DNA from: Hordeum vulgare subsp. vulgare
Taxonomy: Eukaryota; Streptophyta; Magnoliopsida; Poales; Poaceae
Length of the DNA: 64,000 nt
NCBI RefSeq assembly: GCF_904849725.1
Contig: NC_058518.1
Span: 325,646,581 to 325,710,580 of the forward strand
Reading direction: 5' to 3'
Shown here: positions 1-11,259 of the stretch, in pieces
Layout of the letters: each line of letters begins with the position of its first letter
Position numbering within the stretch: position 1 is the first letter of the stretch
Program-made: the position numbers and the translations under genes
Notes under the pieces: model-generated
Seen by the model: only the letters and a program-made list of their open reading frames with translations
Told to the model about the DNA's origin: nothing
The model's database searches: none

Positions 1-336
1 TTGTTCCATGCTATATTATTATCTGTTTTGGATGTTTTATATGCATTAATATGCTGTTTTTCATTATTTTTGGGACTAACCTATTGATCTAGAGCCTAGT
101 GCTAGTTTCTGTTTTTTCCATGTTTTTAAATATTGCAAATAAGGAATGTTAAACGGATTCCAAACAAAACAAAATCTCAGGAAAGATTTTTCTTGGACCA
201 GAAGACACCCGGGAGACTTGGAGTAGGGGCAAGGCGCTTGCCGGGAGGCCACAAGCCTACAGGGCGCGGCCTCGGGGGGGGGGGGGTCGCCCCTGGCTTG
301 TGGCCCCCTGGAGGTCTCGCAACCCTATTTCTTGGT

Positions 337-344
337 CTATAAAT
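337..344 (+). promoter_or_regulatory. Putative TATA box of LTR copy A
   Basis: CTATAAAT lies about 360 bases into the LTR. The equivalent position carries CTATAAAT in copy B (10124) and CTATATAT in copy C (24165). Conservation across three copies suggests the LTR core promoter. Confidence 0.45.
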
Positions 345-1170
345 TCCCAAGTATTCCCGTATCACCAAAAAGAGCCACGAAAATACTTTTACGCCGCCGG
401 GAGCCTCTGTTCCCGAGAGATCCAATCTGGGAGCCTTTTCTGGTAAAATGCGGGAGAGGGAATTGATCACGGAGGGCATCTACATCAACTCCATTGCCCA
501 TCCGATGATGTGTGAGTAGTTCACCACAGACCTACGGGTCCATAACTACTAGCTAGATGGCTTCTTCTCTCTCTTTGATCTTCAATACCATGTTCTTCAT
601 GATCTTCATGGAGATCTTTCCGATATAATACTCTTTCACGGTGTGTTTGTCGAGATCCGATGAATTGTGAGTTAATGTTCATATTATCTATGAATATCAT
701 TTGAGTCTCTTCTGAATCCTTATATGCATGTTTTCATATCTTTGCAAGTCTCTTTGAATTATTGGTTTGGTTTGGCCAACTAGATTGGTAAATTTTTGCA
801 ATGGGAGAAGTGCTTAGTTTTGGGTTCAATCTTGTGGTGTCCTCACCCATTGACAGTAGGGGTAGAGAGGCACGTATTGTATTGTTGTCATCAAGGGTAA
901 AAATATGGGGTTTTCATCATATTGCTTGAGTTTATCCCTCTACATCATGTGTTAGAGCATATATCTCCATATGTGGTTTTGGTAATTGATGACAATTCCT
1001 ATGGACTAATGGTTGCCTTAAGTTACATTTATAGGATTTTTCCATAGGCACTTCTTGAAGTCCATCTGTTGGGTTCAAGGAGTTTATATGATGACCAAGA
1101 TGGTATTCAAGGTATTATCCAAAGAATGGTCATAGAGACACATGGTTGATCAAGATCTCAGATAAAGAGT

Positions 1171-1546
1171 AAATCAAGATGATCAACACACAAAGCGTAC
1201 AATATGTACCGAGAGGGATCAAGTGATCCCATGGTATGGTAAGCATTGTCCATTACGTATTTGTGTACTAACCCATGGTCTTCGTGAGAGTTCTATGTGG
1301 GGGTTAGGTGTGTTTCCATGGGCTTGCGTCAAAGGGAAGATCTCATACAACCAATGAGCAAATCAAGATGATCAACACACAAAGCGTACAAGATGTACCG
1401 AGAGGGATCAAGTGATCCCATGGTATGGTAAGCATTGTCCATTACGTATTTGTGTACTAACCCATGGTCTTCGTGAGAGTTCTATGTGGGGGTTAGGTGT
1501 GTTTCCATGGGCTTGCGTCAAAGGGAAGATCTCATACAACCGATGA
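1171..1546 (+). repeat. 189-bp direct tandem duplication
   Basis: Two head-to-tail copies (1171-1359 and 1360-1546) begin 'aaatcaagatgatcaacaca' and end 'ctcatacaaccratga'. They differ at only a few bases, so the duplication is recent relative to the element. Confidence 0.9.
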
Positions 1547-1573
1547 AGTATGACGTCAAGTTGTGATTGTCAT

Positions 1574-2029
1574 CAAGATTGCCATGTGCAAGTTCAACTG
1601 GATCAGCACGAAGATATCATGCTTGAAGCTTGCCATCCATTGTGGTGGCAATGGACTTGTGAAGATATGCTGAAGAGTGGCTCACCCATAGTGAGTATGG
1701 GGGAGCAATCAACTAGTCTTCATCAAGCCAACACAATCAAGAAAGGTGGTCCATCTTGAGGAAGCCAAGATCATCATCATCTAGCTCAAGAGAACCAGGT
1801 GCAAGATTGCGATGTGCAAGTTCAAGTGGATCAGCACGAAGATATCATGCTTGAAGCTTGCCGTCCATTGTGCTGGCAATGGACTTGTGAAGATATGCTG
1901 AAGAGTGGCTCACCCATAGTGAGTATGGGGGAGCAATCAACTAGTCTTCATCAAGCCAACACAATCAAGAAAGGTGGTCCATCTTGAGGAAGCCAAGATC
2001 ATCATCATCTAGCTCAAGAGGACGAGGTG
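1574..2029 (+). repeat. 228-bp direct tandem duplication
   Basis: Copies at 1574-1801 and 1802-2029 begin 'caagattgc' and share nearly every base, including 'gggagcaatcaactagtctt'. The period is a multiple of three, so a short open frame repeats in both copies, but I see no protein family in it. Confidence 0.88.
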
Positions 2030-2448
2030 CAAGGTATATGTTTTCCCTTGATAGGTTTTCTGGTTAGGATAGATTGCTGTACTATCAAGGGGGCTCTCAA
2101 GTAAGTAGCTTGATCGTATCATTCGTTGAGAGCTCAAACCATTTGCATCCTTGCATCATACTTCTTGGTTCTTGTTTGGTGTTTCTCTTTGTGAGTTTTT
2201 GAGCTTATGGTCATCTTCGTGACAAGCTCGAGTTCATCGAAAACGGAGTCCATATGCATCTACTATGATGTTTCCGATGTTGGAGTTTTTGCCGGTTCTT
2301 CATTCATAGAGGAATCACATCTCTATATCTTTGGCATTTTCATAACCGCATGGTCGCTGTTTGGATATTCCTTGTCGTCCTGAATCCAACAAGCTTGGGT
2401 TTGCTCGATTCGGAGCTCGTATGCGAAAGTTATGGCTGTTTCAGTGGC

Positions 2449-2815
2449 AAGCGGTAGTACCGCTGGACCTAGCGGTAGTACCGCTAGAGTTGGCGCTAGT
2501 ACCGCTGGCCCAAGCGGTAGTACCGCTGGCTGGCGGTACTACCGCCCCTGGTGAGCGGTAGTACCGCTCCAGGAGCTTAGTACCGCCTGCCTAGCGATTG
2601 TTCGTGGACGGACCGTTTTGCGAAGACTTTCTTGGCGGTGGTAGTGCCGTTGGACTACCAGGGGCCCAGCGGTAGTACCGCTGGGGCGAGCGGTGGTACC
2701 GCTGGAGTGCTAGCGGTAGTACCGCTGCAGCCAGCGGTGGTACCGCTAGCTGCCGGTAGTACCGCTGGAGTGCCAGAGGTAGTACCGCTGCAGCCAGCAG
2801 TAGTACCGCTGGAGC
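2449..2815 (+). repeat. Array of AGCGGTAGTACCGCT palindromes
   Basis: The motif AGCGGTA-G-TACCGCT is a perfect inverted repeat around one central base. It recurs a dozen or so times in complete or decayed form, separated by short GC-rich linkers, in two blocks (about 2449-2590 and 2630-2815). The TATA box at 2858 lies just downstream. Confidence 0.85.
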
Positions 2816-2857
2816 TCGGGCAGAAAGTGGGGGTAACGGTCTGATTCCTTCCCCCAC

Positions 2858-2865
2858 TATATAAA
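2858..2865 (+). promoter_or_regulatory. Putative TATA box (TATATAAA)
   Basis: TATATAAA followed by a G-run and a CT-rich leader lies directly downstream of the palindrome array in the 950-3926 element. It is a good core-promoter candidate for this LTR. Confidence 0.5.
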
Positions 2866-3398
2866 GGGGGTCTTCTTCCCCCTTGGCCTTATCCATCCGT
2901 TGAGCTCTTGTTCTATCTCCATTGTTGACATTCTTAGAGCTTGATTACTCTCTATCCCTCCAATGATTCTTTCTTGTTCTTGAGGGAAAAGAGAGAGGAG
3001 ATCTAGATCCACATCTCCACCAATCACTTTCTCCTCTATGTGAGGGGAACCCCTTGGATCTTGATCTTGGAGTTCTTTGTGAGCTCCTTGTTCTTCCTCT
3101 CATATTTCTCCATAGCTTTTGTTGTTGTGGAGGGATTTGAGTGTGAGGGACTTGACCACTTCGTGTGTTCTTGCCATTGCATTAGTTGCATCGGTTTGAG
3201 TTCTCCACGGTGATACGTGGAAGTGAGAAGTTGAGAAGCTTACTACCTTTGGTACTTAGTACCCTAGATATTGTTCTTCGTGGATGCTTTGGCATCCTAG
3301 AAGCTTGGTGGTGTCTTGGAGCTCAATCATTGTGGTGTGAAGCTCCGGGCATGCGTCGGGGTCTCCAATTAGGTTGTGGAGATTGCCCCGAGCAATTT

Positions 3399-3508
3399 GT
3401 ACGGGTATCGGTAACTGCCCCCAAGGGTTGCCACGTGTACGGGTTCGGTGACCGCCCCCAAGGGTTGCCATTTGTACGGGTTCGGTGACCACCCTCAAGG
3501 GTCCCTTA
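3399..3508 (+). repeat. 37-bp tandem repeat, three copies
   Basis: Units start at 3399, 3436 and 3473 with TGTACGGGT followed by 'cggtgaccgcccccaagggt'. The third unit is partly diverged. Confidence 0.85.
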
Positions 3509-4517
3509 GTGGAATCACGGCATCTTGCATTGTGCGAGGGTGTTAGGAGATTACGGTGGCCTTAGTGGCATCTTGAGGAGCATTGTGCCTCCACACCGCT
3601 CTAACGGAGATTAGCATCCGCAAGGGTGTGAACTTCGGGATACATCATCGTCTCCCCTTGCCTCGGTTATCTCTTACCCGAACCCTTTACTTATGCACTT
3701 TACTTTGTGATAGACATATTGTTTATTGTAATATATCTTGCTATCACTTAGTTGTTTATCTTTCTTAGCATAAGTTGTTGGTGCACATAGGTGAGCCTAG
3801 TTGTTTGTAGGTTTTATGCTTGACATATTAAACGTTAGTTTTATTCCGCATTTGTTCAAGCCTAAACCTTAACTATTTTAAAGCGCCTATTCACCCCCCC
3901 TCTAGGCGACATCCACGTCCTTTTCATCATGTGATCTTACTTAATGTGTTACTCTGTTCTTCATGAACTTAATACTCTAGATGCAGGTAGGAGTCGGTTG
4001 ATATGTGGAGTAATAGTAGTAGATGCAGAATCGTTTCATTCAACTTGATACAGACATGATGCCTATATGTATAATCATTGACTTAGATATCTTCATAATT
4101 AGTTGTTTTTCTATCAATTACTCGATAGTAATTTGTTCACCCACCATATTATTTTCCTTTATGAGAGTAGCCTCTAGTGAAACCTACGGCCCGCATGTCT
4201 ATTTTCCTTATGATATTTTTAGATCTATAAACCAAAAAGAACTTTGTTGCAATTTATTTACTTTTGTTTCTGCAATATTTTATATCTATCTCTATCAGAT
4301 CTCATCCTTGCAAAAAACTCTGAAGGGATTGACAACCCCTTTATAGTGTTGGGTGCTAGAGTTTAATTATTTTTGTAGATACTACTATTGGGGCCTTGCT
4401 TGTTCCTCCTACTGGATTGATACCTTGGTTCTCAACAAACTGGGCGAAATACCTATCTACTTCGCTGCATCACCCTTTCCTCTTCAAGGGAAAACCAACA
4501 CAAGCTCAAAAGGTAGA

Positions 4518-5545
4518 AATATAGTACTATGAAATTACATGAGCACATGATTGTTTGTTAGTAGAAATACAAATATTAAATCATGTTATTAGTTACTCGT
4601 CTAAATATTGGTTATGGCATGATGATGATGTGTGAGTGTTCTTATGTCTGATTGAAATCCTATGCGTTGTGTAGGTCGGGGACGCGCGATGGTTAGCTCC
4701 TACCAACCTCCCCCCTAGGGACGTGTGAGTAGTACTTTGCGTCGAGAGAGCTAATATGCTTTCCAATAAGTATATGAGTTCTTTATGACTAATGTGAATC
4801 CATGGATATGCGCACTCTCATCTTTCCATAATTTCCAACCTCTCTGATACTGTGCATTGTCCATTCTCACCTCGAGGATTGATGTAGCATTCACCAGTGC
4901 ATCCAAATCCCATGAAATCATACGCTCTATAACACATAAGCCACCCTATATCTTCCTCAATACAGCCACCATACCTACCTATCATGACTTTTCATGAGCC
5001 ATTCCGAGATATATTGCTATGCAACTTCCACCGTTCTATCACATGAATTGTGTGTTCATCATCATATTGCTTTGCATGATCATCTAGGTGACATAGTATT
5101 TGTGGCAAACATACCATTCATCATTACCTACATGTTATTCTAGATCGTTGCACATCCTAGTACACTACGAGAAGCCTTCATATAGTCATCTTGTATAATA
5201 GTTTTTCATATTAAGTTGTAAGTAAATAAAAGTTTGATGATCATCATTATTAGGACACTATCTCAGTGAGAAAAGAACGACGGAGATTATGATTCCCCCA
5301 CAAGTCGGGATGAGATTCCAGTTGAAAAAAAGGAAAAAAAAGAAAAAAGAAAAAAAGAGATGAAAATGAGAGAAAAGAGAGAAGGGCCAGTGCTACTGTC
5401 TTTTTCCACACTTGTGATTAGAGAGAGCACCATGTTCTTCATATAGAGAGTCTCTTGAGTTATCATTTTCATATGCTATTGGGAACTTTTCATTATAGAA
5501 CCTGGCTTGTATATTTCGATGACTGTCTTTCTAATATCCTAAAAT
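4518..5545. other. Non-coding retroelement spacer, no gene seen
   Basis: The stretch from about 4675 ('aggtcggggacgcgcgatgg' onward) to 5500 resembles a non-coding block common in Triticeae gypsy elements, by memory only. It includes an A/G-rich run at 5323-5400. No domain, splice pattern or RNA gene is visible. The first 150 bases are unassigned host sequence of LTR A. Confidence 0.4.
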
Positions 5546-7420
5546 ATAGCTCCATATAAGATATATCGATAGTGTTTGAAGACGAAAGAAGGGGTGCCTT
5601 CCGGGGCATCCCTAAGCTTGGAAACTTTAGTCATACTTGGGTATTAACTTGGTGGTGTCTTTGTAATATCCAACCGTAGGGTCTTTCCACTCCTTATTCT
5701 TCTCATATGGATATCTTACCCAAAACTTGAAAACTTCAATCACACAAGACTTAACGAAACTTTCTGAGACGTGTTAGTGTAATAAAGCTAGGTCATTCAC
5801 TTAGGTACTGACAAAACAAGATACATAATTGTTCTCACATGGTACCTATTGTGTTATATTATTCCCATAATTGATACCACTCAATATAATCGATGGAAAC
5901 ACTAAAACAAGCAAATTATGCATGCAACACAGAATCTGGCAAAAATAGAATAGTCTGTGAAGATCTGAATGAACACCATACTTACCGAGTCTAAAAATTA
6001 TGAAAAATTAGGACACCTCATAAAAGTTGCATACAAAAACTTTGTAAAATTTTCATAATTTTTTACTGTCCATAAAAATCAGGTAAATTCTGCACTAGAC
6101 GTAAAAGTTTTTGTTTGTGCAGAGAATCAAACAAGCAAGTATCCACACTATCTAAAGGATTTAATTGGTACCTTATTGAAATAAATGACAAAATACATGA
6201 TTAATACAGTATATTAATCATGTTAACACACAAAAACATAAAGGAAAAGTGCTGGTTTTTCTCCCAACAAGTGTTTTTCTTTAATGACTTTTAGCTTGGC
6301 ATGACGATTTCCATGACGCTCACGTGAAAAGTAGTAATTGAAACATGCATAGAGCATCATGGAGCATATTAAAAGAACATTTAAGTCCAATCTACTTATG
6401 CATAGGGATTTTGTGAGCAAACAATTTATAGGAGAAAGAATCAGCTTGTGTAGGAAGGCAAAACAAGCATAACTTCGAAACATTGAACACATAGGGAAGA
6501 ACTTGTTATTGTTAAAATATACATAAGCATATATTCCCCTCTCATAATAATTTTCAGTAGCATAATGAAGGAATTAAAAAATATAACTATCACATAAATC
6601 ATTATCTTCATGATGCGCAAGCACAGAAAATTTATCACTCTCCACATAAGCAATTTTTCCCTCATTCATAGTAGTGGGAGCAAACTCAACAAAACAACTA
6701 TCATGTGATCCTTGAGTGGCATAATCAAGTTGAAAATTAGAATTGTGATGACAAGTTTCATGGTTATTATTGCTATTTATAGCATACATGTCATCACCAT
6801 GATCATCATATATAGCAACTTTATTATCATAATGAACTGGAACCTCTACCAAGATAGTGTACTCATTACTCAATAAAGTCATGACCTCTCCAAATCAACT
6901 TATATCATTATTCGAGTAAGATTCAACTTCCTAAAAAATAGTGGGATAATTAGTACCTAGAGTTGACACTCTTCCAGACCCACTTTCATTAATATAATCA
7001 TCATAAATAGCAGGCATGATTTCATCATAATAAATTTTCTCATCAAAACTTGGGGGGACTAAAAATATCATATTCATCAAACATAGAATCCCCAAGATTG
7101 TGGATTTGCATAACATTAGTATCATGGATATTAGGAGAATTCATACTAATAATATTACTATCATGCTCATCATTCAAGGAATTCATATTAATCATTTTTA
7201 TAATTCTTCCTCTAAAAATTGAGCACAACATTCTGAACCATCATTTTCACAAAAGACATTATAAAGGCAGAGAAAATGAGGCAACCTAAACTCCATTTTT
7301 TGTAGATTTCTTTTATAAAACCGAACTAGTTTAAAACAAGAAATTAAAAGATTTAATTGTAAGATCTAAAGATATACCTTCAAGCACTCAGCTCCGAGGC
7401 AACAGTGCGAGAAAAGAGCT
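5546..7420 (-). mobile_element. Internal non-coding part of a degraded minus-strand gypsy element
   Basis: Read on the minus strand, the sequence leads from a primer-binding site (7391-7411) into an AT-rich spacer with many CATCATGAT-like runs. All open frames are short, with stops throughout. The block resembles the untranslated leader of an abundant Triticeae gypsy family. No gag or pol remains. The left boundary near 5545 is approximate. Confidence 0.5.
7391..7411 (-). other. Primer-binding site (decayed)
   Basis: On the minus strand the bases read CTCGCACTGTTGCCTCGGAGC, a decayed form of CTGGCGCCGTTGCCGGGGA. That site occurs in three other elements of the window and is the type assigned to tRNA-Asp. 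It lies 9-10 bases from the LTR edge at 7421, as in the others. Confidence 0.6.
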
Positions 7421-7750
7421 TGATGTCTATTACACAACTTTATTCTTGTAGACATTGTTGGGCCTCCAAGTGCAGAGTTTTGTAGGACATCAGCAAATTT
7501 CCCTCAAGTGGATGACCTAAGGTTTATAAATCTATCTAAGGTGTAGGATGAAGATGGTCTCTGTAAAACAACCCTACAATCAAATACAAGAAATCTCTTG
7601 TGTCCCCAACACACCCAATACATTGGCAAATTTTATAGTTGCGCTAATTTGGTGAAGAGATGGTGATACTAGTGTAGTATGGATAGTAGACATAGATTTT
7701 TACAATATAAATAAATAAAAATAGAAAGATAACAATTAGTAAACATAGAG
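7421..7750 (-). mobile_element. Truncated gypsy LTR, 3' part, minus strand
   Basis: This is the LTR next to the minus-strand primer-binding site. Its terminal bases on the plus strand are TGATGTCTATTAC, the complement of an ...ACATCA end. The rest of the LTR is missing where Cassandra-type sequence begins near 7750. Confidence 0.55.
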
Positions 7751-7767
7751 CAAATTCCTTATTTTTC

Positions 7768-7838
7768 GGGAGCCCATTCGAACAGAACTCCCAGGTTAAG
7801 TGTGCTTTTCTTGGAGTAGTTCTAGATTGGATGGCCGA
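7768..7838 (+). repeat. 5S rRNA-like segment, left Cassandra LTR
   Basis: The segment 'gaactcccaggttaagtgtg...ggagtagttctag' corresponds to the middle of plant 5S rRNA. The C box has decayed (GGATGGCCGAC instead of GGATGGGTGAC). Confidence 0.7.
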
Positions 7839-7970
7839 CCCGGAACTTGATCCTGAGTGCGCATGAGTGAGGACAAAGTGCACAGAAAAGACTAGTATTG
7901 ATATGTGGGTCCAGTCTAGATCCCGCCAGGAGTAACGACCGCCGGCGTGTGTGCTCGGGGCATTTCAAGT

Positions 7971-7983
7971 TGGTATCAGAGCC
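7971..7983 (+). other. Primer-binding site, initiator tRNA-Met type
   Basis: TGGTATCAGAGCC follows the left LTR end (ttca at 7964-7967) by three bases. This is the classic plant copia/TRIM primer-binding site. Confidence 0.8.
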
Positions 7984-8225
7984 TACCCTCGCGGTTACAT
8001 GGATGTTTGCAGATAGGTGTGCGGTCGTGTTGTTGATGACGTTTGTGACCCGTCGTGGCACACGACATGGCATATGTACTGGACTGGATGCATAGATGTT
8101 TGTGCCAATAGGGAATGCTCCTATGACCCGACGAGGACGTGGTTCTTCTAAGTGGTGGTGTATGTGATAGCCTGGCTTATCAGGATGATAGACTACTGAT
8201 ATCAATAAGAAATTCCTTCTTTTCC

Positions 8226-8295
8226 GGGAGCCCATTCGAATAGAACTCCCAGGTTAAGCGTGCTCGGCTTGGAGTAGTTCTAGGATGGGTGACTG
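8226..8295 (+). repeat. 5S rRNA-like segment, right Cassandra LTR
   Basis: The A box (AGGTTAAGCGTGCTCGG, 8251-8267) and C box (AGTAGTTCTAGGATGGGTGAC, 8273-8293) of the 5S internal promoter are well kept, better than in the left LTR. The 5' and 3' thirds of real 5S rRNA are absent. Confidence 0.75.
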
Positions 8296-8827
8296 ACTAG
8301 GATGTGCAGGTGATGGTTACTTGAGGAAAATAACCCTAAATTTTGGTGATGATCACCTAATTATTATCACTACCTTTGTAGTGATCAATTGTTTTCTTAA
8401 CAACCCTTGCTTTCTGCTTCACCCATGTGACGTACGTACCCAGGTGACCCGATCGTAACAATCGCAAAGGTGCTCCCTTTACACTCTAGCCGAACAATCG
8501 GGAATGTAGAGGGTAAGCACAGGAGCAAGGCAACCTAGGGTGGCCAAATCTTAAGTCAAATTGATGCATATGATGGCTTTATAACAATACAGGAAGGATG
8601 CATACACGATAAAGGTGAAAATAGATGCACAAAAATACATTGATCGGCTTTATTAAGAAGCCCCCACGTGTTACCAGAAAATACACTTAAAGCTATATTT
8701 AGAAAATTTTGTGAACATAGCTCAGTTTAGCCGAACATAACCCGGGATATGCTAATCAATCTCAAAGAGAAAAAGTACAGTAAAAAATAAAAGAGAAAAG
8801 AAAAATAGTAAAGTTGACGACACGAGT

Positions 8828-9769
8828 CTAGCCATAGAAGGGCCGAAGATGAGTTGCATTCCATGGGTTCAGTTCGAGGCGGTTATCCGATGGGTTGCGG
8901 AGGCAATACGCTCCCCTTGCAAGTACTGCATCAATTATGAAAGGGCTCTCCCATTTAAGTGAAATTTTATTTTTCTTCTTATCCAGGAGGCATATCACAA
9001 GCTCGCCCAGATTATATGCTTTCACCCGAACTTCCCTTATTTCTTAGCGTCGAGCCTGCTGTTGATAAAAGGTGGAACGTTCCAGAGCTATATCATGCTC
9101 CTCTTCCGGGATGTCTAAGGTGTCCTGTCAATCTAGCTCAGCTTCCGCTGCATCGTACATGCAAACTGTAGGTGCATCACAAATGATATCGAAGGTAAGG
9201 ACCGCTTCTGCCCCGTACACCATAAAAATGGTGTATATCCCGTCGATCGGTTCAGGGTGGTGCGCAAACCCCACAATACAGAGTCGAAGCCCTCTACCCA
9301 ATGGCAATCAGATTTGTTCAAAGAATGGACCACTCATAATAAGACCATTGGCCCATTCAACATGTCCATTAGTTTGTGGTGATATACGGAGGTGTAATCA
9401 ATCTTGATGCCCAAGTTAGCACACTAGTCCTTCACCTCCCGAGCTGTGAAATTGCATCCATCGTCCGTTATTATACTATGGGGGACTCCATAACGGTGAA
9501 CCATGCCGGATAAAAAATCGATAACCGGTTCATACTTAGTAGAAGTTACTCGTTAGGCTTCAATACACTTGGTGAACTTATCGACCATAACCAATAGGTA
9601 TTTCATTTTCTTGGTCTTCTTTAAGTAGTTCAACCATGTCCAACCCTACAAAAGGCCAGGTGATCGGTATCGTTCGAAGAGTCGTTGCGGGCATGTGGCT
9701 TTGATTTGCAAAGAGCCGACAACCAGCACAATGTTGGATGAGTGTGTGAGCATATGTGCAAGCCGTGGG
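8828..9769 (-). pseudogene. Integrase core and C-terminus (3' half, left of the solo LTR)
   Basis: Minus-strand frames carry integrase sequence: ITDDGCNFT around the second catalytic Asp (about 9460), NGHVEWANG with the catalytic Glu (about 9350, frameshifted), and the C-terminal 'LKWESPFIIDAVLARGAYCL' with 'WNATHLRPFYG' ending near 8830. These match the C-terminal part of gypsy polyproteins, which reads ...KWEGPY...LRPFY. At least two frameshifts and a stop separate the pieces. The 5' half continues at 11260-11546 on the other side of the inserted LTR. Confidence 0.75.
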
Positions 9770-11259
9770 TGATACGTCTCTAGCGTATCTATAATTTTTG
9801 ATGGTTGCATGTTATTATCTTGTCAAACTTTCGATGTTTTGTACGCCTTTTATATCTTTTTTGGGACTAACTTATTAACTCAGTGCCAAGTGCCAGTTCC
9901 TGTTTTTTCCGTGTTTTTGACCCTTTTCAGAGGAGAATTTTAAATGGTGTCAAACGGAATAAAACTTCCGAAAAGATTTTTTCTGGAACAGAAGATACGC
10001 AGGGGACGTGAGAACCAAGGCAGAGGCCACCAGGGGAGGCCACAAGCCCCCTAGGCGTGGCCAGGGGGCCCACGCCTAGCAGGCTTGTGGGCCCCCTGTG
10101 GCTCGTGTGCCCTACCTCTTCTGCCTATAAATTCCTGAAAAATCCAAAACTGCGTGAGAGATCCACGAAAATACTTTTCCGCCGCCGCAAGCTTTTGTCT
10201 CCGCAAGATCCCATCTGGGGCACGTTCTGGTGCCCTGCAGGAGGGAGGATTCAGATACGGAGGGCTTCTTCATCAACACCATGGCCTCTCCGATGATGCG
10301 TGAGTAGTTTACCATAGACCTTCGGTTCCATAGCTAGTAGCTAGATGGCTTCTTCTCTCTCTTGGATATTCAATACAAAGTTCTCCATGATCTTCATGGA
10401 GATCTATCCGATGTAATCTTCTTTTGCGGTGTGTTTGTCGAGATCCGATGAATTGTGGATTTATGATCAGATTTTCTATGAATCTTATTTGAGCTTCTTC
10501 CGATCTCTTATATGCATGATTTCATATCCTTGTAATTCTCTTCGAGTTGTGGGTTTTGTTTGGCCAACTTGATCTATGATTCTTGCAATGGGAGAAGTGC
10601 TTGGTTTTGGGTTCATACCGTGTGGTGTCCTCACCAAGTGACAGAAGGGATAGCGAGGCACGCATCGTGTTGTTGCCATCAAGGGTAAAAAGATGGGGTT
10701 TACATCATTGGTTTGAGTTTATCCGTCTACATTATGTCATCTTGCTTAAGGCGCTACTCTGTTCGTCATGAACTCAATACACTAGATGCATGCTCGATAG
10801 CAGTCGATGTGTGGAGTAATAGTAGTAGATGCAGACAGTATCGGTCTACTTGTCTCGGACGTGATGCCTATATGTATGATCATTGCCTTAGATATCGTCA
10901 TGACTTTGCGCGGTTCTATCAATTGCTCGACAGTAATTTGTTCACCCACCGTAATATTTGCTATTTTGAGAGAAGCCTCTAGTGAACAGTATGGCCCCCG
11001 GGTCTAGTTCACACCATATTTTCAGCCTTACACTTTTTACTTCGTTGCACTTGCAATCAATCTTGAAGGGATTGACAACCCCTTTATAGCGTTGGGTGCA
11101 AGCTTGTTTGTGTTTGCGCAGGTACTCTGGACACTTGGCTTGATTCTCCTACTGGATTGATACCTTGGTTCTCAAAACTGAGGGAAATACTTACTGCTAC
11201 TGTGCTGCATCACCCTTTCCTCTTCAAGGGAAAAACCAACGCAAGCTCAAGAGGTAGTA
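9770..11259 (+). mobile_element. Solo LTR (copy B) of the TGATACGTCTC family
   Basis: It opens TGATACGTCTCTAGCG and ends GAGGTAGTA (CA decayed to TA). A perfect 5-bp duplication gtggg flanks it (9765-9769 and 11260-11264). On removal the minus-strand integrase frame runs on without a break at the 'FFWPT' motif, which confirms both ends. No primer-binding site or internal sequence remains, so unequal LTR recombination is the likely origin. Length is 1,490 bp. Confidence 0.93.
10124..10131 (+). promoter_or_regulatory. Putative TATA box of LTR copy B
   Basis: CTATAAAT occupies the same relative place as in copies A and C. Confidence 0.45.

Larger units (their letters stand above)
950..3926 (+). 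mobile_element. 2,977-bp LTR element (solo LTR or LARD-like) inserted in LTR copy A
   Basis: The element opens TGTTAGAGCATATATC, ends TCCTTTTCA, and is flanked by a perfect 5-bp target duplication tcatg (945-949 and 3927-3931). Removing it makes LTR A colinear with copies B and C. It has TG...CA ends, a TATATAAA box at 2858, GC-rich repeat arrays and no coding domain or primer-binding site, so a solo LTR of a large non-autonomous family is the likeliest reading. It contains four internal tandem repeats, annotated separately. The ending 'cacccccctctaggcgacatc' is a tail I recognise from common Triticeae repeats. Confidence 0.85.
1..4517 (+). mobile_element. Ty3/gypsy-type LTR (copy A), 5' end outside window, split by a nested element
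   Basis: The sequence matches two other LTRs in the window (9770-11259 and 23807-25352) along its whole length apart from one interruption. It starts about 30 bases inside the family's usual TGATACG start, so the left terminus and its target duplication lie outside the window. Shared landmarks are the CTATAAAT box, the block around 'gaaggcacgtattgt', and the tail ending 'acaagctcaaaaggtaga', equivalent to the GTAGCA end of the family. No primer-binding site follows, so this is probably a solo LTR. A 2,977-bp element interrupts it at 950-3926. Family assignment is from resemblance; coding potential is nil. Confidence 0.8.
7751..8300 (+). mobile_element. Cassandra-type TRIM retrotransposon with 5S rRNA-derived LTRs
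   Basis: Two non-adjacent blocks (about 7768-7838 and 8226-8295) share the string 'gggagcccattcgaa' and a 5S-rRNA-like stretch with A-box and C-box promoter elements. Between them lie a TGGTATCAGAGCC primer-binding site (7971-7983, complementary to the 3' end of initiator tRNA-Met) and a purine-rich tract just before TGTGATAGCC at 8163, the start of the right LTR. Paired LTRs, a very short non-coding interior and 5S sequence in the LTR define Cassandra. The left LTR has lost its 5' end and the right LTR its 3' end. Confidence 0.75.

Noticed and set aside
2361..2896. Short frames coding VVPL-rich peptides on both strands
   Set aside because: Direct products of the AGCGGTAGTACCGCT array.
8226..8295. 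A functional 5S rRNA gene
   Set aside because: Only the middle of 5S is present and a second copy sits one LTR-length away with a primer-binding site between them; Cassandra explains it better.
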